From: Nitrospirota bacterium
Lineage (GTDB): Bacteria; Nitrospirota; Thermodesulfovibrionia; Thermodesulfovibrionales; Dissulfurispiraceae
NCBI GenBank assembly: GCA_021791055.1
Contig: JAJYXI010000028.1
Coordinates: 1-64,000, forward strand
DNA: 64,000 nt
Direction of reading: 5' to 3'
Shown here: positions 29,315 to 38,257 of the stretch, piece by piece
Layout of the letters: each line of letters starts with the position of its first letter
Numbering within the stretch: position 1 is the stretch's first letter
Program-made: the position numbers and the translations under genes
The notes under the pieces: generated by a model
What the model was told of the DNA's origin: nothing
The model's input: only the letters and a program-made list of their open reading frames with translations
The model's database searches: none

Positions 29315-30875
29315 GGCATTGATGATACAGGGTACCGGCTCAGGTGCCGGCAAAAGCCTGATTGCAGCAGCGCTCTGCAGGATTTTCAGGAACATGGGCA
29401 TAGATGTGGCTCCATTCAAGGCGCAGAACATGGCTTTAAATTCATACATAACTGCCGAAGGCGGAGAGATAGGCAGGGCTCAGGCATTACAGGCAGAGGC
29501 AGCGAGAATAGCGCCGACATCGGACATGAATCCCATATTGCTTAAGGCATCAGGGGATATGGGCTCGCAGGTGATTATTCAGGGAAAAGTCCATTCCACA
29601 ATGAAGGCACAGGAATATTACTCATTTAAAAAAAATGCATGGAATGCTGCAAAAGAGTCATTTGACAGGCTTTCGCAAAAATACAATCTTATAATTATGG
29701 AGGGGGCAGGAAGCCCTGCAGAGATAAATCTCATGGATGTGGATATTGTAAACATGTCGATTGCAAAACATGCAAAGGCGCCTGTGATTTTAGTGGGGGA
29801 TATAGACAAGGGAGGAGTTTTTGCATCCCTGTATGGAACCATTAAATTACTTGGGCGGGATAGCAGGCATATCAAGGCATTTATCATAAACAAATTTCGT
29901 GGAGATTTGGAAATACTAAGGCCCGGACTTGAAATGATAAAGGATAAAACAGGAAAACCGGTGATAGGGGTATTGCCGTATATAAAAGACATGGGTTTAC
30001 CGGAGGAGGATGGCCTTGCCCTATGTCACGGTTCACGGTTCACGGTTCACGGTTCACGGGGAATTAAAATCGTTATTGTAAGGCTTCGGTATATATCTAA
30101 CTTCACAGACTTTGACCCGTTTCTATATGAGCCTGATGTGGAGCTTATATATTCAAACAATCCCGCGGATATAGAAAATGCGGATATTGTAATAATCCCT
30201 GGAACAAAGAATACTGTAAAAGACCTTTTGTTCTTAAAAGATGAGCGTCTCGATGAAAGCATTAAACGGGCTTATTCAAAGGGTATACAGATTATCGGCA
30301 TGTGCGGCGGATACCAGATGCTGGGTAAAAAGATATACGACCCTCATGAAGTGGAAAGCAATCATAAAGAGATTGACGGCATAGGGCTTCTGGACATAGA
30401 AACGACCTTTGAGAAAAACAAGACCACATGCCAGACAGAGGCAGAAATGGTCAATAGCTTATGGCTCATAGCTCATAGCAATAAAAATAATCCTTACAAC
30501 CATGAGCTATCAGCTATGAGCTATCAGCCACTAAAAGGCTATGAAATACATATGGGAGTCAGCAAGGGTGATATAGGCTTATTCAGGATAAAAAGGCTTT
30601 CAGTTCTCCATTCACCCATTCACCCATTCACCCATTCACCGGTTCTTGACGGCTCAATAAACGGCAACTGCTGGGGAACCTATATCCACGGGATTTTTGA
30701 AAATGATTTATTCAGAAGGACAATCATAAATCATGCAAGAAAGCGGAAGAATTTATCACTTATTGATTCTGCTGTGAGATATTCTGAAATCAAGGACAGA
30801 GCTATTGATAACCTCGCACATATTGTGAGAGAAAACATTGATATGGATTTCATAAAAGGGATCACCGGCATATGA
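29307..30875 (+). CDS. cobQ: Cobyric acid synthase, with repeat inserts
   Basis: Amidates four side chains of adenosylcobyrinic diamide. Dethiobiotin-synthetase-like ATPase domain (IQGTGSGAGKSLIAAALCRI, NPILLKASGDMGSQVI, GDIDKGGVFASLYGT) and GATase domain with Cys in GMCGGYQMLG. TTG start. Three separate tandem-repeat blocks are translated: CHGSRFTVHGSRG, NSLWLIAHSNKN/ELSAMSYQ, and SPIHPFTHSPV. 522 residues, versus a usual ~485-500. Confidence 0.96.
   Translation: MAKALMIQGTGSGAGKSLIAAALCRIFRNMGIDVAPFKAQNMALNSYITAEGGEIGRAQALQAEAARIAPTSDMNPILLKASGDMGSQVIIQGKVHSTMKAQEYYSFKKNAWNAAKESFDRLSQKYNLIIMEGAGSPAEINLMDVDIVNMSIAKHAKAPVILVGDIDKGGVFASLYGTIKLLGRDSRHIKAFIINKFRGDLEILRPGLEMIKDKTGKPVIGVLPYIKDMGLPEEDGLALCHGSRFTVHGSRGIKIVIVRLRYISNFTDFDPFLYEPDVELIYSNNPADIENADIVIIPGTKNTVKDLLFLKDERLDESIKRAYSKGIQIIGMCGGYQMLGKKIYDPHEVESNHKEIDGIGLLDIETTFEKNKTTCQTEAEMVNSLWLIAHSNKNNPYNHELSAMSYQPLKGYEIHMGVSKGDIGLFRIKRLSVLHSPIHPFTHSPVLDGSINGNCWGTYIHGIFENDLFRRTIINHARKRKNLSLIDSAVRYSEIKDRAIDNLAHIVRENIDMDFIKGITGI
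30025..30643. repeat. Three tandem-repeat blocks inside cobQ
   Basis: TTCACGG units at 30025-30060; AGCTCATAGCTCATAG and GAGCTATCAGCTATGAG, partly complementary, at 30451-30480 and 30501-30530; TTCACCCA units at 30607-30643. All are in frame. Confidence 0.85.
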
Positions 30876-31918
30876 CAGATTTCCTTCGATACTTAACTTT
30901 TGACCTTCAGCCTTCAGCCTTCAGCCTTTCGCCTGTGGTGCTGCTTCTGGCATTCCTGCTCGACCTTGCCATCGGCGATCCGGGATGGCTGCCCCATCCT
31001 GTGAGGATTATGGGAAACGCTATAAGCAAAACAGAAGCATTTCTGAGAAAGTGGGAAGTGGAAAGTGGAAAGTGGAAACTAATAGAAAAACTCAAAGGCA
31101 TTATTCTTGTAATTACAATTGTCCTTCCCATCTTTTTTATCACATGGTTTATAGTTCATATCTCAACAAATTATTTTAAATCCCACTTCTTACTTCTTAC
31201 TTCTTACTTCTTACTTATATATCTCACATCCACTACAATCGCCATCCGTGAATTAATCAGTTCTGCAAGGCTTGTGATCGAATCCGCAAAGAATAAAGAT
31301 ATGGAATCCGCGAGGAGCAATCTTGGCATGATTGTAGGCCGCGACACCCAAAACCTTTCTGAGAAGGGAATACTAAAGGCAACCATAGAGACATCGTCAG
31401 AAAACCTTTCGGATGGGGTTATCGCTCCTTTATTTTATCTCGCAATCGGAGGACTTCCCCTTGCAATGGCATATAAGGCAATAAACACTCTGGATTCCAT
31501 GGTTGGATATAAGAACGATAAATACAAAAATTTCGGATGGGCAGCAGCACGGCTTGATGACTTAGCTAACTATATACCTGCAAGAATTACCGGACTACTC
31601 ATTGCCATCTCGTCATCTTTTATTTTCCATTCGCTATTCACTGTTCGCTATTCGCTGAAAACCATGCTCCGTGACGGAAGGAATCATCCAAGTCCAAACG
31701 CAGGCATTCCGGAAGCTGCAATTGCAGGCGCATTAGGCGTAAGACTCGGAGGGCCCTCAACATACAACGGCATCGAGATACAAAAGCCTTACATTGGAGC
31801 AGAAGAAACTGAGAACTATTTATCGGCTTCCGAAAAAGCAACTGATATAATCAAAGTGTCATCGCTGATTGGAACGGGCGTCGCTACAATTATTCTATAT
31901 GCAAGGAATATTCCATGA
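30872..31918 (+). CDS. cbiB: Adenosylcobinamide-phosphate synthase CbiB
   Basis: Membrane enzyme attaching the aminopropanol arm. AFLLDLAIGDPGWLPHPVRIMG, GRDTQNLSEKGILKATIETSSEN and DGRNHPSPNAGIPEAAIAGALGVRLGG are diagnostic. It has four to five membrane spans. Repeats encode the N-terminal QPSAFSLSP, an EVESGKWK segment, SHFLLLTSYFLLIYL (which falls in a hydrophobic span) and HSLFTVRYSL. The ATG overlaps the cobQ stop (ATGA). Confidence 0.95.
   Translation: MTDFLRYLTFDLQPSAFSLSPVVLLLAFLLDLAIGDPGWLPHPVRIMGNAISKTEAFLRKWEVESGKWKLIEKLKGIILVITIVLPIFFITWFIVHISTNYFKSHFLLLTSYFLLIYLTSTTIAIRELISSARLVIESAKNKDMESARSNLGMIVGRDTQNLSEKGILKATIETSSENLSDGVIAPLFYLAIGGLPLAMAYKAINTLDSMVGYKNDKYKNFGWAAARLDDLANYIPARITGLLIAISSSFIFHSLFTVRYSLKTMLRDGRNHPSPNAGIPEAAIAGALGVRLGGPSTYNGIEIQKPYIGAEETENYLSASEKATDIIKVSSLIGTGVATIILYARNIP
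30905..31658. repeat. Four tandem-repeat blocks inside cbiB
   Basis: TTCAGCC units (30905-30933), GTGGAAA units (31050-31080), ACTTCTT units (31181-31217) and ATTCGCT/ATTCACT units (31626-31658), all read in frame. Confidence 0.82.
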
Positions 31919-33051
31919 ATGAGCATGAAAGAAATTTAGAGCCGCACGGCGGGAATATATACAGGTTCATGGAGGAGTTCGGTATTAAGAAAGACGAAAT
32001 AATCGATTTCAGCGCGTCCATAAATCCCCTCGGCGTACCCAAGAGTGTGGCATCAGAGATTAAGGACAACATCAAATACCTGTGCAATTATCCCGATCCT
32101 GATGCAAAGCATCTCACACAGGCGATTGCAAGACATTCAGGCGTAGACCCGCAGCATATCCTGTGCGGAAATGGCAGCACAGAGCTTATATATCTTACTG
32201 TTCGGGCATTAAAACCCGAGAAGGTTCTTATACCCATGCCGACATTCTCGGAATATGAGCAGGCATTTAAAAACATGCATCCTGAAGGGGGCATCAAGGA
32301 AAAAATCTCATACTTTGTCATGTGGGAGAAAAATTCGTTCGAAATAAATCCGGAAAAGTTTATTGCTGCGATGTCAGGAAATGATTCATCAGCGACATAC
32401 AAATCATCGCTCGCAACATCGGTGGACATGGCATTCCTGTGCAATCCGAACAATCCGACAAGCGGACTGCTGGGAAAAGAGGATGTGCTGAAGATCGCAG
32501 AAGCTGCCAAGAACCTCAAATGTTATCTCGTTGTTGATGAGGCGTTCATAGATTTTGTCCCGGAAGAATCGGTGGCAAAAGAGGTTCGGAACAATCCCTA
32601 TCTCATTGTGCTGAGGTCACTGACAAAATTCTATGCCCTTTCGGGAATGAGAATCGGTTACGGAGTATTCCCCTCGTCCGTTCTGGACACTATTAATAGA
32701 CACAAAGAGCCATGGACAGTAAATACAATCGCACAATTGGCAGGAATCGCTGCGCTTAATGACATCTCTTACAGAAACCAGACATTCAAGGTTATACGGA
32801 ATGAAAAAAGGGTTTTGGAGGACGGCTTTAAACTGCTTGGAATCACTTATTTCCAGTCTCCGGTCAACTTTTATTTGACAAAACATGAGAATGCTCCAAA
32901 AATACTTGCATCGCTCAGGAGCAAAGGGATACTGGTAAGGGACTGCTCCAATTTCATGGGTCTTGATGGCTCATATATGAGAGTTGCGGTAAAATCAAAT
33001 AGAGATAATATGAGATTGCTTAAGGAGCTTGCGCATCTATGTCGGCAGTAG
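31915..33051 (+). CDS. cobD: Threonine-phosphate decarboxylase (HisC-like)
   Basis: PLP aminotransferase-fold enzyme supplying (R)-1-amino-2-propanol phosphate. Starts with the CobD-type EPHGGNIYRF and DFSASINPLGVPKSV; PLP Lys in RSLTKFYALSGMRIGYG; NPNNPTSG. 378 residues, no repeat insert. HisC is the alternative family, but the HGGN motif and context favour CobD. Overlaps cbiB and cbiA. Confidence 0.93.
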   Translation: MNEHERNLEPHGGNIYRFMEEFGIKKDEIIDFSASINPLGVPKSVASEIKDNIKYLCNYPDPDAKHLTQAIARHSGVDPQHILCGNGSTELIYLTVRALKPEKVLIPMPTFSEYEQAFKNMHPEGGIKEKISYFVMWEKNSFEINPEKFIAAMSGNDSSATYKSSLATSVDMAFLCNPNNPTSGLLGKEDVLKIAEAAKNLKCYLVVDEAFIDFVPEESVAKEVRNNPYLIVLRSLTKFYALSGMRIGYGVFPSSVLDTINRHKEPWTVNTIAQLAGIAALNDISYRNQTFKVIRNEKRVLEDGFKLLGITYFQSPVNFYLTKHENAPKILASLRSKGILVRDCSNFMGLDGSYMRVAVKSNRDNMRLLKELAHLCRQ

Positions 33052-34436
33052 TGATAGCAGGCACTCACAGCGGCTGCGGCAAGACGACTGCAACCTTGGG
33101 CATGCTTGCTGCATTGAAGAAAAAGGGATTGGAAGTCCAGCCATTCAAGGCAGGGCCTGATTTCATAGACACAGGACTTCACAGGATTATTACGGGCAAG
33201 CCGTCAAGAAACCTCGACTTATGGATGTGCGGTAAGGATTATATCCGGGATTGCTTCCATAAGTATTCTCAGGATGCGGATATATCCATTATAGAGGGAG
33301 TTATGGGTTTGTATGACGGAGATTTCAATACGGCAAAACTGGCAGATGTGCTTAATTTGCCTATTATCTTGGTTGTCGATGCCTATGGCATGGCAGAGAG
33401 CGCGGGCGCCGTGGTAAAAGGCTTTATGGAATACAAAAACCCAAGTTTAATCGCAGGCATAATCTTTAATCGGGTAGCATCGGAGAAGCATTACAGAAGG
33501 CTTAGAAACAGTATCCATGATATTGAGGTTTTAGGCTATCTCCCGAGGAATTTGGATTTTGAGATTCCTCACAGACATTTAGGACTGACCATTGCTGAAG
33601 AAAACCCTCTCACGGAAAAAAATATAGAAAGGCTTGCAGAGACGGTATTGGAACATGTGGATGTTGATGCAATATTGCATCAAGGGGCAAGGGTCAAGAT
33701 GTTGAACGACTTAAACGATTTGAACGATTTGAATGTTCAAGCAGTTCAAAAAGTTCAAATTGCCCCCTGCCCCCTGCCCCTTGCCCCTTCTGTAAGAATC
33801 GCCGTTGCTTATGACAGGGCATTCTGTTTTTATTATGAAGATAATTTGGACTTATTAAGAGATGCCGGAGCAGAAATAGTAACATTCAGTCCCATTTCCG
33901 ATACCAAAATCCCTGAAAATGCAGATGCCTTATATATCGGAGGTGGTTATCCGGAGCTTCATGCAAGGGATTTATCCCAGAATACATTCATGCTTGAATC
34001 TATCTATAACTGGGCAGATTCAGGAAAGCCGGTTTATGCCGAATGCGGCGGCCTGATGTATCTGTCACAGGGAATTCATGACTTTGAAGGGAATTTTTTC
34101 AAAATGATAGGCGTCTTCCCATTCGAGACAGTTATGAGAAAAGGCAGGCCGCACCTTGGTTATCGGGAAGTCCAACTAAAGGATAGCTGCATCATCGGGA
34201 AAGAGGGAGCTACGATAAAAGGGCACGAGTTTCACTATTCAGAGATAAAGGACAGAATCCAGAACACAGAATACAGAATACAGAAAAAAATTTATTCAGT
34301 AAAGGATAGTAATGGTCAGGATGTTCGGGATGAAGGTTACAGAGTTAAAAACACGATTGGAAGTTACATACACATCCATTTCGGCAGCAACCCTGACATC
34401 GCAGGGAATTTTATAGATCTTATAAAGGAGCATTAA
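33039..34436 (+). CDS. cbiA: Cobyrinic acid a,c-diamide synthase
   Basis: Amidates side chains a and c. N-terminal AGTHSGCGKTTATLGML, FKAGPDFIDTGLH; GATase nucleophile in AECGGLMYLS; C-terminal KGHEFHYSEI. A segment between the two domains is repeat-derived (LNDLNDLNDLNVQAVQKVQ, then APCPLPLAPS), as is IQNTEYRIQKK near the C-terminus. 465 residues. This is the B12 copy; a second CbiA-type gene (dsrN) lies in the dsr locus. Confidence 0.96.
   Translation: MSAVVIAGTHSGCGKTTATLGMLAALKKKGLEVQPFKAGPDFIDTGLHRIITGKPSRNLDLWMCGKDYIRDCFHKYSQDADISIIEGVMGLYDGDFNTAKLADVLNLPIILVVDAYGMAESAGAVVKGFMEYKNPSLIAGIIFNRVASEKHYRRLRNSIHDIEVLGYLPRNLDFEIPHRHLGLTIAEENPLTEKNIERLAETVLEHVDVDAILHQGARVKMLNDLNDLNDLNVQAVQKVQIAPCPLPLAPSVRIAVAYDRAFCFYYEDNLDLLRDAGAEIVTFSPISDTKIPENADALYIGGGYPELHARDLSQNTFMLESIYNWADSGKPVYAECGGLMYLSQGIHDFEGNFFKMIGVFPFETVMRKGRPHLGYREVQLKDSCIIGKEGATIKGHEFHYSEIKDRIQNTEYRIQKKIYSVKDSNGQDVRDEGYRVKNTIGSYIHIHFGSNPDIAGNFIDLIKEH
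33699..34286. repeat. Tandem-repeat blocks inside cbiA
   Basis: TTGAACGA units followed by complementary GTTCAAA units (33699-33759), CCCCTGC units (33761-33790) and AGAATAC units (34253-34286), in frame. Confidence 0.82.
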
Positions 34437-35464
34437 TGGAAAACATAATATTGATAGGGCACGGCAGTCCTAAGAAAGACGCCAACAACATCGAGCTTGC
34501 AGGCAGGCTTCTGCATACCGCAATACATCCCAACTGCACAAACAACTGCGTAAAGGTGGCATATCTCCAGTTTGCAGAGCCTGAGATTGCAGATGCAATA
34601 AAGGAGTGCGTCCATGGCGGAGTAAAAAGGATAATCATACATCCCTATTTCTTGAGCAGCGGAATGCATGTCACGAAGGATATCCCTGAGATAATAAAAG
34701 AGGCAGAGGAGATGTATCCTGATACGGAATTTATTTACACAGAGCCTCTCGGCATCCACGAAAAATTAGTGCATGTGGTGATGGAAAGGATATATGCGGC
34801 AAATGGCTTGCCTCCTCAGGATATTGAAAAGAGGAGCTTTGAGATAATATCAGAGGAGCTTGATTTCAGTGATATACCGCCGGAGCAGCTGCCCATTATA
34901 AAAAGAGTAATACATTCCACTGCCGACTTTGAATTCAAGAATACGCTCATGTTCCATCCCGATGCTATAAAGACAGGGATGGATGCGATAAAGTCAGGCA
35001 GAGACATACTCACAGATATTGAAATGGTGAAGACAGGAATAAACAAGAAGCTCCTCGAAAAGTGGGGAGGAAAGGTCATCTGCAATATACAGAACACAGA
35101 GCACAGAACACAGAGCACAGACAATAAAACAAGAGCAGAGATGGGAATAGAAAAAGCGTTAAAGGAAAACAGCAATATCGGCATCATAGCTATCGGAAAT
35201 GCGCCCACTGCATTATTGAAAGTTATTGAAATTTTTACCCCCCCTACTCCCCCCTTTAGTAAGGGGGGGACAGGGGGGGTGTTCACCGATTCACCGATTC
35301 TTGTGGTTGGCGTGCCTGTTGGATTCGTTAAGGCATTGGAATCAAAGGCGCTGCTTGCAGCACAGAAATTTCCATTTATAACCAATTTGAGCAGGAAAGG
35401 CGGCACGCCTGTAGCCGTAGCAATCGTAAATGCATTATTAAAAATGTCAGAGGAGGAAAAATGA
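34436..35464 (+). CDS. CbiX-CbiC fusion: sirohydrochlorin cobaltochelatase and precorrin-8X methylmutase
   Basis: Residues 1-125 form a small CbiX (IILIGHGSPKKDANNI with the catalytic His; IIIHPYFLSSGMHV) for cobalt insertion. From about 130 the CbiC/CobH methylmutase follows (VIHSTADFEFKNTLMFHPDAI, GRDILTDIEMVKTGI, AIGNAPTALLKV, VGVPVGFVKALESK). The first chelation step and a late 1,5-methyl shift are thus on one chain. Two repeat inserts interrupt the CbiC part: NIQNTEHRTQSTDN, and a C/G palindrome giving TPPTPPFSKGGTGGV right before ILVVGVPVGF. Confidence 0.92.
   Translation: MENIILIGHGSPKKDANNIELAGRLLHTAIHPNCTNNCVKVAYLQFAEPEIADAIKECVHGGVKRIIIHPYFLSSGMHVTKDIPEIIKEAEEMYPDTEFIYTEPLGIHEKLVHVVMERIYAANGLPPQDIEKRSFEIISEELDFSDIPPEQLPIIKRVIHSTADFEFKNTLMFHPDAIKTGMDAIKSGRDILTDIEMVKTGINKKLLEKWGGKVICNIQNTEHRTQSTDNKTRAEMGIEKALKENSNIGIIAIGNAPTALLKVIEIFTPPTPPFSKGGTGGVFTDSPILVVGVPVGFVKALESKALLAAQKFPFITNLSRKGGTPVAVAIVNALLKMSEEEK
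35085..35121. repeat. AGAACAC/AGAGCAC tandem repeat in cbiXC
   Basis: Five degenerate units (ACAGAACACAGAGCACAG...) encoding QNTEHRTQSTD. Confidence 0.82.
35238..35300. repeat. C-run/G-run palindrome plus TTCACCGA repeat in cbiXC
   Basis: C7-TACT-C6-TTTAGTAA-G7-ACA-G7 (35238-35279), immediately followed by TTCACCGATTCACCGATTC. In-frame translation TPPTPPFSKGGTGG. Confidence 0.88.
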
Positions 35465-36273
35465 AAAGACAGAACACAGAACACAGAACACAGAAGTCAG
35501 AAAGCAAAGTTAAAAACTATGGAATGTTATCGTTAATTGCTTTTTTACTGTTCACTGTTCACTATTCACTATTCGCTGTCTCTGAGGCTTATGCCATGCA
35601 CATTTCAGAGGGCATACTTCCTTTTAATTGGGCAGCGCTGTGGTTTGTGGTTGCACTGCCATTTGTTGCTTACGGGCTGTATAAGCTAAAAAAACTTTCT
35701 GCCGTTGACCTGTCATTTAAACCCCTTGTTGGACTGATGGCAGCAGTTGTCTTCATCATCTCATGCATGCCAATACCCGTGCCGACAGCAGGCACATGCT
35801 CCCACCCATGCGGGACAGGAATATCAGGGATACTTGTCGGCCCCGCTATCAGCATACTGATTACAGCAGTGGCATTGCTTATTCAGGCACTCTTTCTCGC
35901 CCACGGAGGGTTAAGCACATGGGGCGCAGATATAGTATCTATGGGAATAATGGGCTCCTTCGCAGGTTTCTTAACCTTTAAAATATTGCGCTCGATGAAA
36001 ATAAACATGGCAGTCTCAGGATTCCTGGCAGGACTCTTTGCAGACTGGGCAACATACATTACCACATCAGTTGAACTTGCATCGGGCATAAAAGGAGACT
36101 CTCCATTTGTACCACTTTTTACGAAGATACTTATAGCCTTTATACCTACCCAGCTTCCTCTTGGAATTCTTGAGGGAGCAATGACAGCAGGCATGGTTGT
36201 CCTGCTTTACAAGAAGCGCCCCGACCTTCTTGTAAAAATGCGTGTCTTAAAACCGGAGGAGGTGACAGCATGA
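35461..36273 (+). CDS. cbiM: Cobalt ECF transporter substrate-binding component CbiM
   Basis: Integral-membrane cobalt-capture subunit. After a signal sequence the mature N-terminus MHISEGILPFNWAALW carries the Met-His pair that coordinates cobalt; PTAGTCSHPCGTGISGILVGP and GGLSTWGADIVSMGIMGS are conserved. The first 20 residues (RQNTEHRTQKSESK) and the signal region HYSLFAVS are repeat-encoded, so the repeats extend the signal peptide. Overlaps the cbiXC stop by 4 nt. Confidence 0.96.
   Translation: MKRQNTEHRTQKSESKVKNYGMLSLIAFLLFTVHYSLFAVSEAYAMHISEGILPFNWAALWFVVALPFVAYGLYKLKKLSAVDLSFKPLVGLMAAVVFIISCMPIPVPTAGTCSHPCGTGISGILVGPAISILITAVALLIQALFLAHGGLSTWGADIVSMGIMGSFAGFLTFKILRSMKINMAVSGFLAGLFADWATYITTSVELASGIKGDSPFVPLFTKILIAFIPTQLPLGILEGAMTAGMVVLLYKKRPDLLVKMRVLKPEEVTA
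35469..35580. repeat. Tandem repeats in the cbiM signal region
   Basis: AGAACAC units (35469-35502) and TTCACTA/TTCACTG units (35547-35580) at the 5' end of cbiM. Confidence 0.8.
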
Positions 36274-36614
36274 AGTTCGGAGTTCAGAGTTTAGAGTTTA
36301 GAGTTAAAATAAAAACACTATTGCTCTTTTGCACTGCTGCACTATTGCTCATCTTCTTCAGCCTTCAGCCTTTTGCCTTCGGTGCTGAGAAATGGCCTGG
36401 TGTTGACGAATCCGTGGTCGAAAAATTTGCAAAGGAGCACGGCAGAGAGGCAAGGGAGCCGCTTATTAATACAGACCAGGGAGACCTGCTGCTCTTTGTA
36501 TTTCTGGTCGCAGGCACAGCCGGAGGGTTTGCAGCAGGATATTACTGGAGAACCCTGACAGAGGTCAGAAGCAGGAAATCAGAAGTCAGAATACAGACTA
36601 CAGAAGACAGATAG
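36270..36614 (+). CDS. cbiN: Cobalt transport protein CbiN
   Basis: Small accessory of the CbiMNQO transporter: two membrane spans (about residues 15-38 and 75-95) around the periplasmic segment EKWPGVDESVVEKFAKEHGREA, as in the family. Both ends (FGVQSLEFRVK; VRSRKSEVRIQTTEDR) are repeat-encoded, and the repeat supplies the stop region. Confidence 0.9.
   Translation: MKFGVQSLEFRVKIKTLLLFCTAALLLIFFSLQPFAFGAEKWPGVDESVVEKFAKEHGREAREPLINTDQGDLLLFVFLVAGTAGGFAAGYYWRTLTEVRSRKSEVRIQTTEDR
36274..36612. repeat. Tandem repeats at both ends of cbiN
   Basis: GAGTTTA units (36274-36308) and TCAGAAG/ACAGACT units (about 36563-36612). Confidence 0.72.
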
Positions 36615-36620
36615 AGAGAC

Positions 36621-37388
36621 ATGGAACTATTTTCTGAATATTTTAAGAAAGACCACATCCTTTCAAGGATTGATGCAAGGGTAAAGCTCCTTGTTGCTCT
36701 GACCATTCTTATCATGGTCTTAAGCTATAAGGGGTTTGTCCTTCCAGCGCTGGTGACCTTGTTTTGCCTGTTTTTATGCATTACAATGAAAGTGCCTTTA
36801 AGGGTCTTTATGCTAAGGTTCTCAGAGCCTGTCTTTATCGCATCCATAATACTCTTTTTAAAACTGTTTTTTTCAGGAAAGGATGTCCTTTTCTCCATCT
36901 CACTTCCTGCTTCTCACTTCTCACTTTTTACTTTAACAGGATATAAAGACGGACTTATGGACGGGCTGATGATTGCAATCAGAATTTTAGGCGCCGTATC
37001 GATAGTTGCTGTAATGGGACTTTCCACGCCGTTTACAGAATTCATTGCAGGCCTTTCGTGGCTAAGGGTTCCAAAGGGGTTCATAGAGGTATTGATGTTT
37101 GCGTACAGATATATTTTTGTGCTCTTTGAGGATGCAATGGTCATTTATAATGCACAGAAAAACCGCCTCGGCTACTCAAACATAAGACGGGGATTGGGTT
37201 CATTCAGCGCTCTAACAGGCTCTCTTATTCTCAAGGCATTTGAACACAGTCATAATATCACAACAGCAATGATACAAAGGGGTTATGACGGCAATATGCC
37301 TATGCTGAAACATAAGCCGTTTAAATTGTCAGAGGTTGTCGTCTCGGTACTATTTATAACCGTAATGGGATTTGTATGGAAGATATAA
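36621..37388 (+). CDS. cbiQ: Cobalt ECF transporter transmembrane component CbiQ
   Basis: ECF T-component. N-terminal HILSRIDARVKLLVALTILI and the coupling motifs with Ala-Arg-Gly-type residues late in the protein (SLILKAFEHSHNITTAMIQRGYDG). Five to six membrane spans, 255 residues. A TTCTCAC repeat encodes PASHFSLFTL between spans. The 3' end overlaps cbiO by 13 nt. Confidence 0.94.
   Translation: MELFSEYFKKDHILSRIDARVKLLVALTILIMVLSYKGFVLPALVTLFCLFLCITMKVPLRVFMLRFSEPVFIASIILFLKLFFSGKDVLFSISLPASHFSLFTLTGYKDGLMDGLMIAIRILGAVSIVAVMGLSTPFTEFIAGLSWLRVPKGFIEVLMFAYRYIFVLFEDAMVIYNAQKNRLGYSNIRRGLGSFSALTGSLILKAFEHSHNITTAMIQRGYDGNMPMLKHKPFKLSEVVVSVLFITVMGFVWKI
36901..36930. repeat. CACTTCTC tandem repeat inside cbiQ
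   Basis: Three to four degenerate units, in frame. Confidence 0.65.
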
Positions 37389-38257
37389 AAACAAGACAGA
37401 ACACAGAAGACAGAACGCAGATAAAGGGCATTCGCATATCAGTGAAAATAGATTCCTTCAAATATCCTGACGGGACGACTGCCCTGTATGATATAAGCCT
37501 CGAGATAAAAAGAGGCGAATTCATCGGCATACTCGGTTCGAATGGTTCAGGAAAAACAACCCTGTTAAAGGTAATAGACGGACTGATGAAGGACTTTGAA
37601 GGCAACATTCTTCTTGATGGAGCTAATATTAAAAAACTTTCTCCGAAGGAGATTTATAAAAAGGTCGGTCTTGTTTTTCAAAATCCAGACGACCAGCTCT
37701 TTGCCACAACCGTATTTGAAGATGTGGCATTCGGGCCGATAAATATGGGATTCCCTGAAGATGAGGTTATAAGCCGTGTAACCACTGCCCTTAAAGATGT
37801 TGATATGAACGGCCATGCAAAAAAATCCATTCACAACCTCAGCTTCGGACAGAAGAAAAGGGTATGTATTGCAGGACTTCTTGCGATGGGACATGAGATG
37901 CTTCTCCTTGATGAGCCGACTGCCGGATTAGACCCGATGGGAGAGTATAAAATGATGAACCTTCTGAAGAAGCTCAATAAGGAAAACGGAGTGACTATTG
38001 TCATGGCTACGCACAGCGTTGACCTCGTTCCATTATTCCTCAACAGGCTTTATATTTTAAGCAAGGGGCATATTATCAGAGGCGGCATACCGGAGGATGT
38101 ATTTACAGCTCCGGAGGATATGTCAAATGTAAAACTGAGGCTTCCGCAGATTGCAGAGCTGATTTACAAACTAAAGCATGAGGATAATATCCCTTTCGAA
38201 AAAATCCCGCTCACTATTGGCGAGGCAAGAAGGGAGATTGTGAGGTTATATGCGTAG
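37376..38257 (+). CDS. cbiO: Cobalt ECF transporter ATPase CbiO
   Basis: ABC ATPase driving cobalt uptake. Walker A GILGSNGSGKTTLLKV, Q-loop LVFQNPDDQLF, signature NLSFGQKKRVCIAG, Walker B MLLLDEPTAGLDPMG, switch His in MATHSVD. The first ~15 residues (KTRQNTEDRTQ) are repeat-encoded. 293 residues. Confidence 0.97.
   Translation: MEDIKTRQNTEDRTQIKGIRISVKIDSFKYPDGTTALYDISLEIKRGEFIGILGSNGSGKTTLLKVIDGLMKDFEGNILLDGANIKKLSPKEIYKKVGLVFQNPDDQLFATTVFEDVAFGPINMGFPEDEVISRVTTALKDVDMNGHAKKSIHNLSFGQKKRVCIAGLLAMGHEMLLLDEPTAGLDPMGEYKMMNLLKKLNKENGVTIVMATHSVDLVPLFLNRLYILSKGHIIRGGIPEDVFTAPEDMSNVKLRLPQIAELIYKLKHEDNIPFEKIPLTIGEARREIVRLYA
37391..37420. repeat. AGAACAC/AGAAGAC repeat at the cbiO start
   Basis: Four degenerate units encoding RQNTEDRTQ at the N-terminus. 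Confidence 0.75.

Noticed and set aside
30025-31660. Clustered short repeats resembling a CRISPR array
   Set aside because: Units are 7-10 nt, contiguous, without spacers, and translated inside conserved enzymes; no cas genes are nearby.
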